Origin: Pseudocercospora fijiensis CIRAD86
Lineage: Eukaryota; Ascomycota; Dothideomycetes; Mycosphaerellales; Mycosphaerellaceae
DNA: 64,000 nt
Direction: 5' to 3'
Assembly: GCF_000340215.1 (NCBI RefSeq)
Contig: NW_006921538.1
Span: forward strand, 3,321,709-3,385,708
Positions within the stretch are counted from its first letter, which is position 1, and each line of letters begins with the position of its first letter. The notes below the pieces were generated by a model. That model was not told where the DNA came from, did not search any database, and was given only the letters and a program-made list of their open reading frames with translations. Position numbers and translations under genes: made by a program. Of this stretch, positions 41,430 to 52,218 are shown one piece after another.

Positions 41430-44400
41430 GGCGTAAGACTATCGACATTGTACTAGCTATCACACGTACCTGTCTCATCTCTAGGCCCGATACTAACTAT
41501 AAGGCAAAGGTTATACTAGACCCCGGAAATTCAGTTAGCGCCCTTATCAGCTATTACCTGGCTAAGCAATTAGACCTTCGACAACTGCCGAAGACTGACC
41601 TGCCAACCCTTACTTAGTTTAATAACGCTCGGCACTTGACCTATAGGGCCTACTATGTCTATATAGCCCTAAAGGACGACCTCGGAAATGAGCGCCTACT
41701 GAACTTTACTACTTATATAGTAGACATAGACAGCCTCCTATCTAAGATTGTTATCGGCAACCCTATTCTTAAGTACTATACTATAGTTATAGACTTAGGC
41801 AGTTAACAGTAGCGATTTAGAATCGCTAGGAAAGAGGACATTAAACACATCGATATTAGCGAGTGCCCTAACGATATTAGGGTCCTATTTATCGGCAACC
41901 TAACACCTGCCGTAGCTAACCTAACAGTCGACCTATTAGGCGATAACAATGAATCTGTACCCTCTAATGATCCTAATCAGCTTGCTCGTATACTAGAGTC
42001 CATCCGAGAGACCTACATTAACGTGTTTAAACACCACTTGGCATCGACATTACCTATGTTTAAAGAGACGGATTATAAGATTAATATTATAGAGGGCAAA
42101 GAGGTCCCTTTTAGACCCCTCTACAACCTTAGTAAACGAGAGCTTGCTGTGTTACGTAAGTATCTAGAGGAAAACCTAGCCAATAGCCGGATACGGTACA
42201 GTAACAGCCCTGCTGGCGCCCCTATCCTGTTCGTACCAAAGAAGGATAGTGGCCTACGCCTATATGTTAATTATCGTAGGCTTAACGCTGTTACTATTAA
42301 AGACCGCTATCTACTCCCGCTTATTAACGAGACCCTCGATCGCCTTTCTAGTACTTACTACTATACTACATTAGATATTAAGGATGCATACTATCGCATC
42401 CGCATCCGTAAGGGTGATAAATAGAAAACAGCCTTCCGCACCCGCTATAGCTATTTCGAGTACTTAGTTATACTATTCGGCTTAGCTAATGCCCCTGCTA
42501 TATTCTAGTCCTATATTAATCGGGCCCTTTTAGGCCTATTAGATCACCTCTATATAGTTTACCTAGATAACATCCTAGTTTACACACACTCACCTAACAT
42601 TGCAGAACACTGGGCTGCAGTACGAAAGGTCCTCGACCGCCTACGGGCCTATAGCCTGTATTGCAAACCTTCCAAATGTACCTTTGCTGCTAAGGAGGTG
42701 TCCTTCCTTAGCTTCCTCGTATCAACTGAGGGTATTAAGGCTAATCCTAACTGGATTAAGACTATTACTAAGTGGCTAACGCCTACTAGTATTAAGGAGC
42801 TTTAATTATTCCTAGGTTTTGCCAACTTCTATCGTCGCTTTATTAAGGGCTATTTACGACACGTAATGCCCCTAACTAAGCTCACTAAAACTAAGGCCAA
42901 CCCAACTAGAGAGTTCAAATGGACTAACAGAGCATAAGCCGCTTTTAACGGTTTAAAGAAGCGCTTTACTAAAGTCCCCTTGTTGCACTATTTCGTACTA
43001 AGCAAACAGATCTGTATTAAGACTGACGCTTCCTAGTTCGCTATATCCGCTATTATGTTACAACAGGCTAATAACAATTACTAGCACCTAATCGCCTTCT
43101 TCTTACGGAAGATGATCGATATAGAACGTCGCTACGAGACCTACGAGCAAGAGCTCCTAGCTATTGTCGAGGCCTTTAAGCACTAGAGACACTACCTCGA
43201 TAGGGCTCAATATACAATACAGGTCTATATAGACTATAACAACCTCCGTAGAATTACGAAGGTTACTAGGGTTATAGGTCGACAGGCTAGATAGGCCGTC
43301 TACCTCGCTAGGTTTGATTTTGATGTATTATATCGGCTAGGCGTAAGTAACCCTGCCGATAGCCTATCGAGGCGACCTGATTACGATAGCGGGACTTAGC
43401 AATCCATTAATTTATTGTTTCCAACCCTGTAGCATAAGATTGCTATAGCCCGTGTTGTTAATAAGCACGCGCAGGATAAGCGGCTTACTAGACTCCGCGA
43501 CGGCTTAAAGTATATTAATGCTCTTGCTATATTAATAGTGCGTGTCAAGGCAAGGGCTAAGGACACAGACAGGAGAAGTTATAATAACTCCCTAGTCGAC
43601 ATCGCAATATATAGCGACAGCGATAGCACTAATGCAGTTGATCCGGCTACTAGTGCCATTAGATATATACAATACATACCTCGTTTAATAGCGAGGGTGC
43701 TGTTGAATAACCTTACAAATAGGGATAGTCAATCGTTTATAGATAAGCTATTACGTACTTAGCAGAGGGACGCCTTTGCTACGGCTCGTATAGATTAGCT
43801 TGTAAGTAGGCGAAAGACTCGATCTAGTAAGAGTAACAATTAGTCGATCGACGACAAAGGTCACTTAAGGTTCAAGGGCAGATACTATGTCCCCGCTAAA
43901 CAATCGATTAGACAAGAACTTCTTAAGCGACACTATAATAGTGAGCTTGCCGGTCACTATAGTACAGAGAGGTCGTACGAGTTACTATCGCGCACATACT
44001 ACTAGCTAAATAGTGAGCGGGATATAAAGGATTACGTAAATACGTGTGCCGTATATTAACGAGTCAAAGCACTAAAGCACTTACCATTTAGCGAGTTGTC
44101 TTTACTCCCTGTTTTAAAGAAGCCATTTACTAAGCTTACAATAGATTTTATTATAGGCCTCCCGCCTGCTAAGCGTAGGGGCAGTAAGGATGTGTATAAT
44201 GCCATCCTAGTTGTCGTAGACCGGTTTACTAAGGGCGCTCGTTACATTCCTACCCGAAAGGATTGGACGGCTATTGACCTAGCTAAGTCGCTATAGAACA
44301 ATATCTTCTATAGCTATTAGGGGACCCCTAAGGGGATAGTCTCCGATCGAGGCTCGATATTCATATCTTACTATTAGAGTAAGATTTGCCTATAGCTAAG

Positions 44401-45290
44401 ACTCAAGCATCGCCTGTCTACAGCATTCTATCTACAAACAGATAGTTAGACTAAAAGGCAGAATACTACCCTGTAGCAGTACCTACGCAGTTACATTAAC
44501 GAGAACCCTAACGACTAGGTCAACCTTCTACAACCTGCAGAATTCGTGTATAACAACAGTGTACACTCATCTACTAAGGTTTTACTATACATAGCTATAA
44601 TGGGCTAGAACGCCGCCTTGCTATAAGATCCATTTACCTCGCTCGAGGCCGAACGTAAGGAAAGGGAAGCGCGTTAAGTACCAATACCTAAGACGCTAGC
44701 GGCTATTAAGAGGGTTTAAAAGATGCGAGAGATTCACGCTAAGTTAGCTAACAAACTAGCAAAGGCCCAGGTATATCAGAAGGCCTACTATAACAAACAC
44801 TATACGCTAATAACCTTCAAGCAAGGCGATATAGTCATGCTAAGCACTAAGAACCTCCGTATCCGCAAACACCTATCACCTGATAGCAAAACAAGGCCTA
44901 AGCTTGTACCTAGATACATTGGCCCATTCCGAATCCGAGAACCGAAGGGCAATAGCTAGGCCTATCAGTTATAGCTCCTACTACACTATACTATCTATAA
45001 TACCTTCTACATCTCCCTCCTTAAACTATACTACTATCGCGAAGGCCCTAAAGAAGCCCCTGCTAAACACGAAGACATACTAGCGGATAGTGAAGAACTA
45101 TAGTCTATAGAACGTATCCTACAGTACCGGACTAGGAAAGGCAAGAAGGAGTACCTGTTGAGATAGTAAGGCTATTTACTAGAATGGGACTTATAGGAAG
45201 CCGAAGACTCCTTTAAGGATATGACCGAGTTGTTAGATAAGTATTAGACTAGCGTAAAGAATAAGAAGAAGGCCAAAAGCTTATAATGTC
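41430..45290 (+). pseudogene. pol of chromovirus B: protease, RT, RNase H, integrase, chromodomain
   Basis: The protease has VILDPGNSVSALIS (a DSG-type active site changed to DPG) near 41512. The RT has LYVNYRRLNAVTIKDRYLLP and an active site reading YLDNILVY near 42553-42576, where the second Asp is Asn through a TpG to TpA change. RNase H starts near 43018 (KTDAS). Integrase has the zinc region near 43905-44075, FTKLTIDFIIGLP near 44128, and SDRGS near 44343. A chromodomain (IERIL..RTRKGKKEYLL..) lies at about 45110-45245. Open pieces at 42023-42424, 44096-44296 and 44723-44959 belong to this frame. Confidence 0.87.
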
Positions 45291-46481
45291 ACTACTAAGA
45301 CCTAGGACTAATGCCACCCCCGGGGTGCTATTAGCTAACCAATCGGAGGCCGGCAAACTAGGACAATAAGACTACACTAGGCGCGCTACTACGCGTTAAT
45401 CAATCAGTTACTGCTCTTTCAAGAATTCCACCTCTTGTTCCTTTATTTTATCGAGGCCTCGAGGCCTAAGCGGTCGGCAAGGACGGCGTAGCCGGCGTAG
45501 CTATATTAGTAACGGTATTGCGGAGTGTGTTGCTATTTAAGAAAGGAAGAAGCAGCTATGTTAGTAACGGTGTTGCCGAGTTGTTGTTAGTTAAAGGAAA
45601 CTAGAAGAAGGTGAAGTTAGCGCTAAGACGACTAGCGCCGCTATTGTCAACATTACCTGCTCGCTAACATCGCCAACCTTACCTATTGTCGCTACTGCAC
45701 CTGTAAAACAACCTTACCTGCACTACGAGCCTAAGGCGCTATACTAACTAATTAAAGATTGAACCTATTAAAGGTTTGATCAAAACTTTGAGGCTAAGTC
45801 AAAACTTTAAGCCGCTCAAAAGATTGAGTAGACTAATAGACCGACTAACTAAGGGCAAAACTATAGAGCTAAGCTAGCCGGGGTCGATCTTGCGGATAAT
45901 AGGTTACTCCTCGATCTATCTAACCCTTTAAGCGAGGCGAACCTCTACTACTGCACTTATAATAGCCTTTACCTATAGAAACTAGAAGAACTAAGTTTTT
46001 TAAAAAGATATAATTAGTTGACACTTAAAGGCTGCTAAACCTAGCTAATTAGGGCTAGCGAAACTACGAACAGTAATAGTCCTCGTAATAACAAGAACAA
46101 CCCTCGGAACGGACAAACCCTCGGAGCGGATATTTCTAGGTCTTTTAGAGTAGACGCAAAGAACTCGGTACGACATCACTTAGAACGGAGGTAGGGCTGC
46201 AATACCTCGTACGTCTACCTATTATAGCAGAGAAGACGCGCTCGTATTGTAATTAGTCGAAGGTCCTCAATTCTCGTAGTTATATATCACTTTATTGTAT
46301 GCAAGTATAGCGCAGTTAGAGTTAGACATTGTGTTGTATTAGAGGTAAGGTTTAATATAGTTATATAACCGGTGATTGCGTGTTCAATTCAGCGCGGACT
46401 GAGAAGCTTGCTAGACCTACTAAGTTAGTAGCGACAGAGGTTGAGAATAGAACATAGACCGGCTACGAGGGCGCGGCCTTT
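45290..46481 (+). other. accessory 3' region of chromovirus B
   Basis: About 1.2 kb between chromodomain and purine tract. Two related copies of a segment containing GCTAT[A/G]TTAGTAACGGT lie about 70 bp apart (near 45500 and 45557). A plus-strand frame at about 45770-46190 stays coherent if RIP stops are ignored; it is Gln/Asn/Leu/Arg-rich with an Asn/Arg-rich part (NNKNNPRNG) and has no domain I recognise. It may be an accessory gene or an old gag remnant. Confidence 0.4.
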
Positions 46482-46495
46482 AGAAGGGAAGCGTG

Positions 46496-46693
46496 TATCA
46501 GGACTAAAGAGGTTACACGTGATTGGCATGTAACTAGGCTCGAGTGAAGCTAGGGTCTTGATGCCTTAGGTAGGGCTTGGCGCTTAGCGTTAGGCTAACT
46601 AGCCTGCCTTCCTCCCTCTCCTCTTAGATCTCTATCGAATACTACACTGATTCACTACTACCCTATCTACCTGCTAACATAACCCATCTCACA
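46496..46693 (+). repeat. 3' LTR of chromovirus B
   Basis: 198-bp repeat of 39580-39777 ending CATCTCACA. It is followed directly by ACGAT and then by the continuation of the copia RT. Confidence 0.92.
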
Positions 46694-47735
46694 ACGATAT
46701 AGTGTTGCTATATTACTATTAGTACAGACAAAAAGCTCTTAACTTTAAGAAGAGACTAATAAAGGAGTATAAGCTTAGTAACCTAGGGAAGCTCTTATAG
46801 TTTCTCGGTATTGAAGTTATACGTAATAGACAGAACAGGAAGCTATAGTTGTTACAAAAGGCATATACTAAGAAGATAGGTTAGCGTTATAGAATTGATC
46901 CTAAGACTAGTAGGCGAGCAGAGGCACTATTGCCGACTAGATACGAACTATACGAGAAACCCACTAATAAGGAGACTCGTTATATAGACTTATTAGCAAT
47001 ACTGGCCTACTAGAGCCGTATAGGATTACTTAACTTTTCAGTAGTTTAAACTAGGCCGGACATAGCTAAAGCAGTTTCTATGCTATTAAAGGCCCTTTAG
47101 AACCTACGATAAGAGGACATAGCCGCAGCCAATTAGTGTGTCAAGTACCTGCTATAGACAAGGTACCTATGCTTAGAGTACAACGCCGATGGACTAGCAG
47201 TTACCGCCTATTTAAGCCAATAGCTTTACGAATTTTACGGAGCTTCTAACGCTTCCTATAGCGACTATACGGGTACGAGACAGTTATTAGAAGGATGGAT
47301 ATTCAGTCTATTTAATAGACTAGTTAATTAGAAAGCAGCGCGACAGTCAACTGTTACTAAGTCTACGACTAAAGCCGAGCTGCTAGCTGCCTTATATACA
47401 GGCTTAGAACTGATCTGGTAGAAGCGCTTCTTTAGTAATATTAGCCTTACCTTAGACAGTATACCGGTGCTATACTGTAATAACACACAGACTATTCGAA
47501 TCATTAAGGCGGATGCTAGCAAGTTAGACACCAAGCTCAGGCATATAGACATTCATTAATGCTAGCTACGCTAAGAACATAAATCAGGTCGCATACAATA
47601 CGAGTATCTAGCAATATAGGACATACTAGCTAATAGGTTAACCAAGCTCTATAGCCCTTAGAACTAGAAGAGGTTCATTGAACAGCTAAGACTAACTAGA
47701 CTACCTAACCTAACAACTAACTAAGATATACAGTT
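46694..47735 (+). pseudogene. copia RT end and RNase H, 3' part
   Basis: It resumes the copia frame after chromovirus B with the rest of the RT, then LGIEVIRNR and RYIDLLAILAY (the usual SLLY..ATRPDI region), and RNase H with TKSTTKAELLAALYTGLEL near 47360. The end is near KHIDI/RQEHKSG at about 47540-47600 and a short tail to about 47735. RIP stops break it. No other gene is seen from here to the 3' LTR at 48547. Confidence 0.83.
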
Positions 47736-48532
47736 GTAAGGGTATATAAGGAAGTAACTCTTCCTCTAACAACCTCTTCCTCTTTAGTAACACGAAGACA
47801 ACTCTGTATAATAGGTAGTAGGCGCCGCCCCCCCTATTAATTGTAACTAAGTCGATTAAGAACATCTTTATTAATTGGCGCTAACAAAAGTGTCTAATAC
47901 GATAGCGACGACCAATTAGGACAAAGGATTTAACCTTACTTCCTAATACGTTATTATCGCCTATATTATTACTTCGAACGTCACTTCTACTAACTAATAA
48001 CAAGTCTACGGCGATTGTATTAGTGCTAGTAATGATAGTGCAGTAGTCTTAGCTAAGGGTGGCGTCCTTAGTTAAGTTACCTATCCTAATTTATTAAATC
48101 TGTTTAACTAATGTATATCTTACCTGATCCTTTATCTAATTAAATAGACGCTATCTATACGATTGATATAATAACCGATAGTAATAATGTAACGGGCTTA
48201 GTTCAGCTAAACTAACTTTACTATACGACACGAGTACTTAGATAAGGCTTAATAGTGTCGGTCTATGCTTAGACTACGTAGGAAGACAATAGTTCCTAGT
48301 AACAGGGACTATATATGAAGGTGCATATACAGTCCGGATTATATAACGATATCCTTCTAGGGTAATCGGGGTATAAAATAAGACTCTCTTATATATAGTG
48401 TAGATTCAAACCATTTTTTTAGTATTTTAATAAAGCACTATATAAGGAGTTGAAAAGATTAATTTTTCTTTTGTTTACATATAAAGAAGTATTAACTACC
48501 TTGCCTAAAATAGAAGGCAACCTCTTTTGCAT
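47736..48532. other. non-coding 3' region of the copia element
   Basis: AT-richer DNA with stops in all frames and no recognisable domain. It lies within the element between RNase H and the purine tract. Confidence 0.5.
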
Positions 48533-48546
48533 AAGCTAAGGGGGTA

Positions 48547-48713
48547 TATAACGCGTTAGCTCAGTTACATAACAAGTACGTAACTTCTTAGCTTGAAGAA
48601 TTTTCATTGTATTTTAGACTATAGAATAGAGTAGAACATAGGCAATCAACGAAGCCAATTCAACCGCCGGCAATGCAGTATTACGTAAGTAATCCACTGC
48701 GCTGTGCGTGATA
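48547..48713 (+). repeat. 3' LTR of the copia element
   Basis: 167-bp repeat of 35112-35278. Here the inner (5') part is mutated and the outer 3' part (from about 48655) keeps normal CA/TG, the mirror image of the 5' LTR. Confidence 0.9.
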
Positions 48714-48882
48714 TGAGGGCAGAGTGCAGGTGTGCCCAAGCGTTCAGGCTCGGCTCGATCCGGAAGTGTGCATGCTTCCAGAAAATGGATAGAAGACTTC
48801 CAGTTCTTCATCTCTCTCCAGTCTTGCTTGTATCCTGCGGATTCATCGAGTCTTCACCGTGCAAGCCTAATCATACTCGTGG

Positions 48883-49376
48883 TCATGAAATTGCTTTTGC
48901 ACCACCTTCTGCTGCTATCCGTCCTCTACGACGCTGCGTTCCCACCGCCGCCTTATCGAATTCGTTCTGCTTCTTTGCGGTGACGTTTTGGTCACTCTTA
49001 CGCCTAGGCTTCGACTCTCGCTTGCTGGTCACCTTCCTCGCCGCTTGGGGCTTCTTCGTGCTCCTCGCTCTTGCAGCATTGTGGAGCTGAGTGTCAATGC
49101 TCGGCGTGATATCGTCGTCGAAAGTCAGACTGCGATTGGCTCAGTTCTCGCACACGGTAAGACTCAGCACAGCCCGTGGACGTACTCTGACAACCTCCGT
49201 GGCAGAGGAGTACGCTTAGCTGCGATCACGACCGCTCTCCTCTTCAGGACCATTGTCTCCTCCGAGTTGAATAGCTCCGCATCTTCAGCTTTGCGCTTCT
49301 TCTCCAAGAGCTTCTTCATGTTTGAGTCGTTCTCCCAGTCGTGGCTATTTGAGCCCTGCTTGGAAAGTGGCGCCAT
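48883..49376 (-). CDS. small basic protein, unrecognised, two exons
   Basis: Minus-strand exons 49376-49186 and 49129-48883 join through a 56-bp intron (donor GTACGTCC, acceptor CGCAG) to give 145 residues. Exon 1 reads MAPLSKQGSNSHDWENDSN, then a Lys/Arg/Glu helix (KKLLEKKRKAEDAEL). After the junction comes LTFDDDITPSI, then a strongly basic tail (STKKPQAARKVTSKRESKP). The composition suggests a nuclear or nucleic-acid-bound protein, but I recognise no family. The phase fits the splice exactly and the second exon is open for 82 codons only in this frame, which supports a real gene. It lies 170 bp from the copia element. Confidence 0.5.
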
Positions 49377-49727
49377 GATGTCTCAGATCTGGGTATAGTT
49401 CAGCACTTTGTTGTGCTCCGTGCGGCATTCGCGTTCACATGAAGGTTTGATACAGCGGAATCGGCGCCGGCTTGGCATTGGCGGGGCAATGTTCTCTTGA
49501 TCAACAAGGATTAGTTCTGAAGGATGGATCCCAACAGCACTTCAGCTTCAGCCAACGGTTCTTGCCGATGTATCGCCTCCTCAGTCTTGGCCGGATGGCG
49601 AAGGAGTTGAGATCGGGCGGGGTGTGAAAAGAGAAGCATGCGTTTCAACAAACAGGTCCAAGACAGGACCACAATAGCCACACGCGACAGCTTGACCTTT
49701 CGTCTTCGTCATGACGGGGCCGTGACG

Positions 49728-51005
49728 ATGACTACGAAGCAAGACCTTCTCGATTTGATCAATGCAGAATCGGACAAACATATCGGCCTCTTGCGATCTC
49801 TTATCCGAGCGCCGACTCCGAATCCACCTGGAGACACCAGGCAGGGCATTGACGTAGTCAAATCTCACTTGGAGGCAGCCGGCATTTCATTTGACATTAT
49901 CGCACCCAAAAGAGAGTCACCAAATCTGGTCAGCATTCTCCGAAGGGAGACCGAATCTGACCACAAGAAGAGCATAGTTCTCAATGGTCACATCGATCAA
50001 TTTCCGGTAGGAGATGCAGGTCAATGGCAGCGTGATCCGTACTCTGGCGATGTCGAGAATGGCCATGTATATGGTCGCTCCGGAGTCGACATGAAAGCCG
50101 GCACTGCAGCCTCGATAATAGCTTTCAGCTATCTGCACAAATTCCGATCCCAGCTCTCAGGTCGTGCCACTTTGGAAGTCGTGTCAGATGAGGAAAGTGG
50201 TGGAAGATGGGGCACTCGGTACCTCTTGGAAGATGATGGCTCAGAAAACTGGAGTGGTGACTGTATCTTGATAGGAGAGCCAAGCGGCCTGGGCAGCATT
50301 CGTTTTGGCGAGAAGGGAACATTCCGTCTGACTTTCACTGTCACCGCTCAAGCCGCTCACGGTGCTTACATTCATCGTAGCGAAGGAGCCATTCGCATCG
50401 CCTCCAGGTTGATTGAAAGGCTGGTGGAAATGGAGAAGCTTGCAGACCTGGGCATGGACAAGAAAATTAAGAAGCACATGCAGCAGCCTGATGTCCGCAA
50501 GGTTGCCGATGAGATCATGTGGCCAGGAGCAGCAGACGCTATGCTCATCCCGACAGTCAATATTGGCACGATCAAAGGCGGCGACAAGATCAACATGATC
50601 CCTTCCGAATGTATCTTCGAAGCTGACATCCGCATTCCTATTGGCGTCAAGACCGACACGATTCGGAAGTATATCGATGGTATTCTACAGGACTTCCCTA
50701 CCGCTTCTTATTCCGTCCATGAGGACCATTCGCATATTTCCACGCACAGTCAGCCTGATCACGAAATGGTTCACCTCCTGCAAAAGAACGTCAAGCAGCT
50801 ACGCGGCGAGGAGCCTGTGGCGATATGTTCACTTGGCGCTACGGATTGCAAGCATTTCAGACGGCACAACGTTCCCGCTTATGCTTATGGGCCGCATCCG
50901 AAAGGCATGGCAGAAAGGGATGAGAAGGTGAAAATTGAAGAGTTCCTCGATACTGTCAAGGTACACACCTTGACTGCATGGGACTATCTTGGGGGAGAAA
51001 GCTAG
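49728..51005 (+). CDS. M20-family metallopeptidase (ArgE/DapE-type deacylase)
   Basis: A 425-residue plus-strand frame. I place the start at ATG 49728 (MTTKQDLLDLINAESDKH); an in-frame ATG 90 bp upstream would add an unconserved leader. Metal and catalytic residues of M20 enzymes are visible: His88 (LNGHIDQF), Asp121 (SGVDMKAG), Glu155-Glu156 (SDEESGG), a Glu in GEPSG near residue 184, and a C-terminal His (GPHPKGMAERDE, near 396). The dimerisation lid lies between about 190 and 310. Such enzymes bind two zinc or cobalt ions and cut amide bonds of N-acyl amino acids or small peptides. The substrate is not predictable. No introns. Confidence 0.88.
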   Translation: MTTKQDLLDLINAESDKHIGLLRSLIRAPTPNPPGDTRQGIDVVKSHLEAAGISFDIIAPKRESPNLVSILRRETESDHKKSIVLNGHIDQFPVGDAGQWQRDPYSGDVENGHVYGRSGVDMKAGTAASIIAFSYLHKFRSQLSGRATLEVVSDEESGGRWGTRYLLEDDGSENWSGDCILIGEPSGLGSIRFGEKGTFRLTFTVTAQAAHGAYIHRSEGAIRIASRLIERLVEMEKLADLGMDKKIKKHMQQPDVRKVADEIMWPGAADAMLIPTVNIGTIKGGDKINMIPSECIFEADIRIPIGVKTDTIRKYIDGILQDFPTASYSVHEDHSHISTHSQPDHEMVHLLQKNVKQLRGEEPVAICSLGATDCKHFRRHNVPAYAYGPHPKGMAERDEKVKIEEFLDTVKVHTLTAWDYLGGES

Positions 51006-51167
51006 TATCAATTTACCTGCCCATCAACCATAGACGTCGCAAGGATCGAGTGCCTTCCATGTGCAAAGAACTGCGACGCCAGGTCGCCCGTCCATTCGTT
51101 CGTGTTCAGCTCCAAGCCTCTCGACCTCTCCGGTGATCAGGTGTGGTTACTTAAGGCCTTCCGCGCT

Positions 51168-51533
51168 TTACTTCTTACTGGCCGGAGTGTAGTTGCTGGA
51201 GCCGCTACCGCTGTTGTAATAAGTCGAGCCGTTCGGGTCTGTCATGCACATCATCAGTAACGCATTTCATGTTCTGGCCCCACAGTCGCCCTTACTGGAG
51301 TAGTAGTAGCTACCGTTGGAGTTGCTGTAGTGGTAGCTGTTGGAGTTCGAGGCGGATGAGCCGTAGTCGCGCGAGCAGTAGTGGTTGCCCTGCTGGTAGT
51401 CAGTATGCATCAATGCTCCGGTAGCAATACTACTTACAGACGAGTTGGTGCCGCTGGAGGAGACCGAGTAGTTTCCGCCTTGAGTGCTACCGGAGCCACC
51501 GGAGCTGCATGAGTTGGTATTGTTGCTTGGCAT
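51168..51533 (-). CDS. small Ser/Asn/Tyr-rich conserved fungal protein, three exons
   Basis: Exons 51533-51438, 51392-51296 and 51238-51168 with introns of 45 bp (GTAAGT...TACCAG) and 57 bp (GTAAGG...TGACAG) encode 87 residues. The first intron is a multiple of three without stops, so it can be missed. The product runs MPSNNTNSCSSGG..., then GNHYCSRDYGSSASNSNSYH, then YYYSNPNGSTYYNSGSG and the end PASKK. I know this repeat-like Ser/Asn/Tyr pattern from small proteins of many filamentous ascomycetes, with no assigned function. There is no signal peptide. Confidence 0.75.
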
Positions 51534-52031
51534 GATGGATGGAACTGTTTGTGTGTTTGAATGTTGCGGTTATGGAGAACCTTGAAGTAGGGGAAACTGC
51601 TGTCGTTTTATATGACAGCAGCGGTGAAGTGGTCCGTTCCTGAGCAAACCAGAAGACCCCGCGTAGAGCTATGACTTCTTTCGAGAGCAAGCAACCCCCG
51701 GTTTTGAAGAAGGTGCAAGTGAATGTTGGTTCCCGTTAGTTACTGTAGGGGGCCGATTCAAAGGGAAGCTATCAGCTTGATAAGGAAAGGTTTAGGCAGC
51801 AACACCACTGAAAGACGACTATTCATTAACATAGCTCTCACAGTTTCCACTTTAAATGCCGTCTGAGACATGCAATGCTTGGATACAAGCATGTCTGAGA
51901 TTGATCACAAACGAAGCGCCGAATTATGGCCACGGAAAGGCGCATGAAGGTTCCGGTTGCGTTGCGTACAGCAGCGGCAAGAGCTGAGCGATTCAAGAAG
52001 GGTAAGGATGTCATATTCCCCCACTCATGTG
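51534..52031. other. upstream region of the small Ser/Asn/Tyr-rich gene
   Basis: Normal host DNA up to the mariner target site. It holds no supported gene and presumably carries the promoter. Confidence 0.45.
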
Positions 52032-52033
52032 TA

Positions 52034-52070
52034 TTACGCTATTCAATATGTCGCGCTATGCGCTCGGAGG
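52034..52070 (+). repeat. left terminal inverted repeat of the mariner-type element
   Basis: Inverted partner of 55910-55946. The differences are RIP-type transitions, apart from one base in the AT-rich part. Confidence 0.8.
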
Positions 52071-52218
52071 ACCATGGAACTTGCTGCGGTGTGGCTGCAC
52101 TATAATTAGTATAGAATTAGCTTCTTAGCGGTTTCCCACCTCTCTGCTGAAATGATACTATACCTACACCTCGTCGTCGCTATTTCTATAGTATACACCC
52201 CTCGAATGTGTTGTTAAT

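Larger units (their letters stand above)
39580..46693 (+). mobile_element. chromovirus B (Ty3/gypsy), full length, RIP-mutated
   Basis: 7114 bp with 198-bp LTRs and target duplication ACGAT (39575-39579 and 46694-46698), inserted in the copia reverse transcriptase. Gag, protease, RT, RNase H, integrase and chromodomain are on the plus strand. An extra stretch of about 1.2 kb separates the chromodomain from the 3' LTR, with a purine tract just before it (about 46482-46495). The element differs from A and C in sequence and LTR length. The two LTRs began as TGTCAGG: the left copy mutated CA to TA and the right copy TG to TA. Confidence 0.92.
35112..48713 (+). mobile_element. Ty1/copia retrotransposon, split by a nested gypsy element
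   Basis: The element has 167-bp LTRs (35112-35278 and 48547-48713) and the target duplication TGAGG on both sides (35107-35111 and 48714-48718). It contains gag, protease, integrase, RT and RNase H in copia order (integrase before RT). Without the nested chromovirus B and its 5-bp duplication it would be about 6.48 kb. A purine tract (about 48533-48545) precedes the 3' LTR. RIP stops are dense in the body, yet the outermost part of each LTR is not mutated. About 800 bp between the RNase H end and the 3' LTR hold no frame I recognise. Confidence 0.9.
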
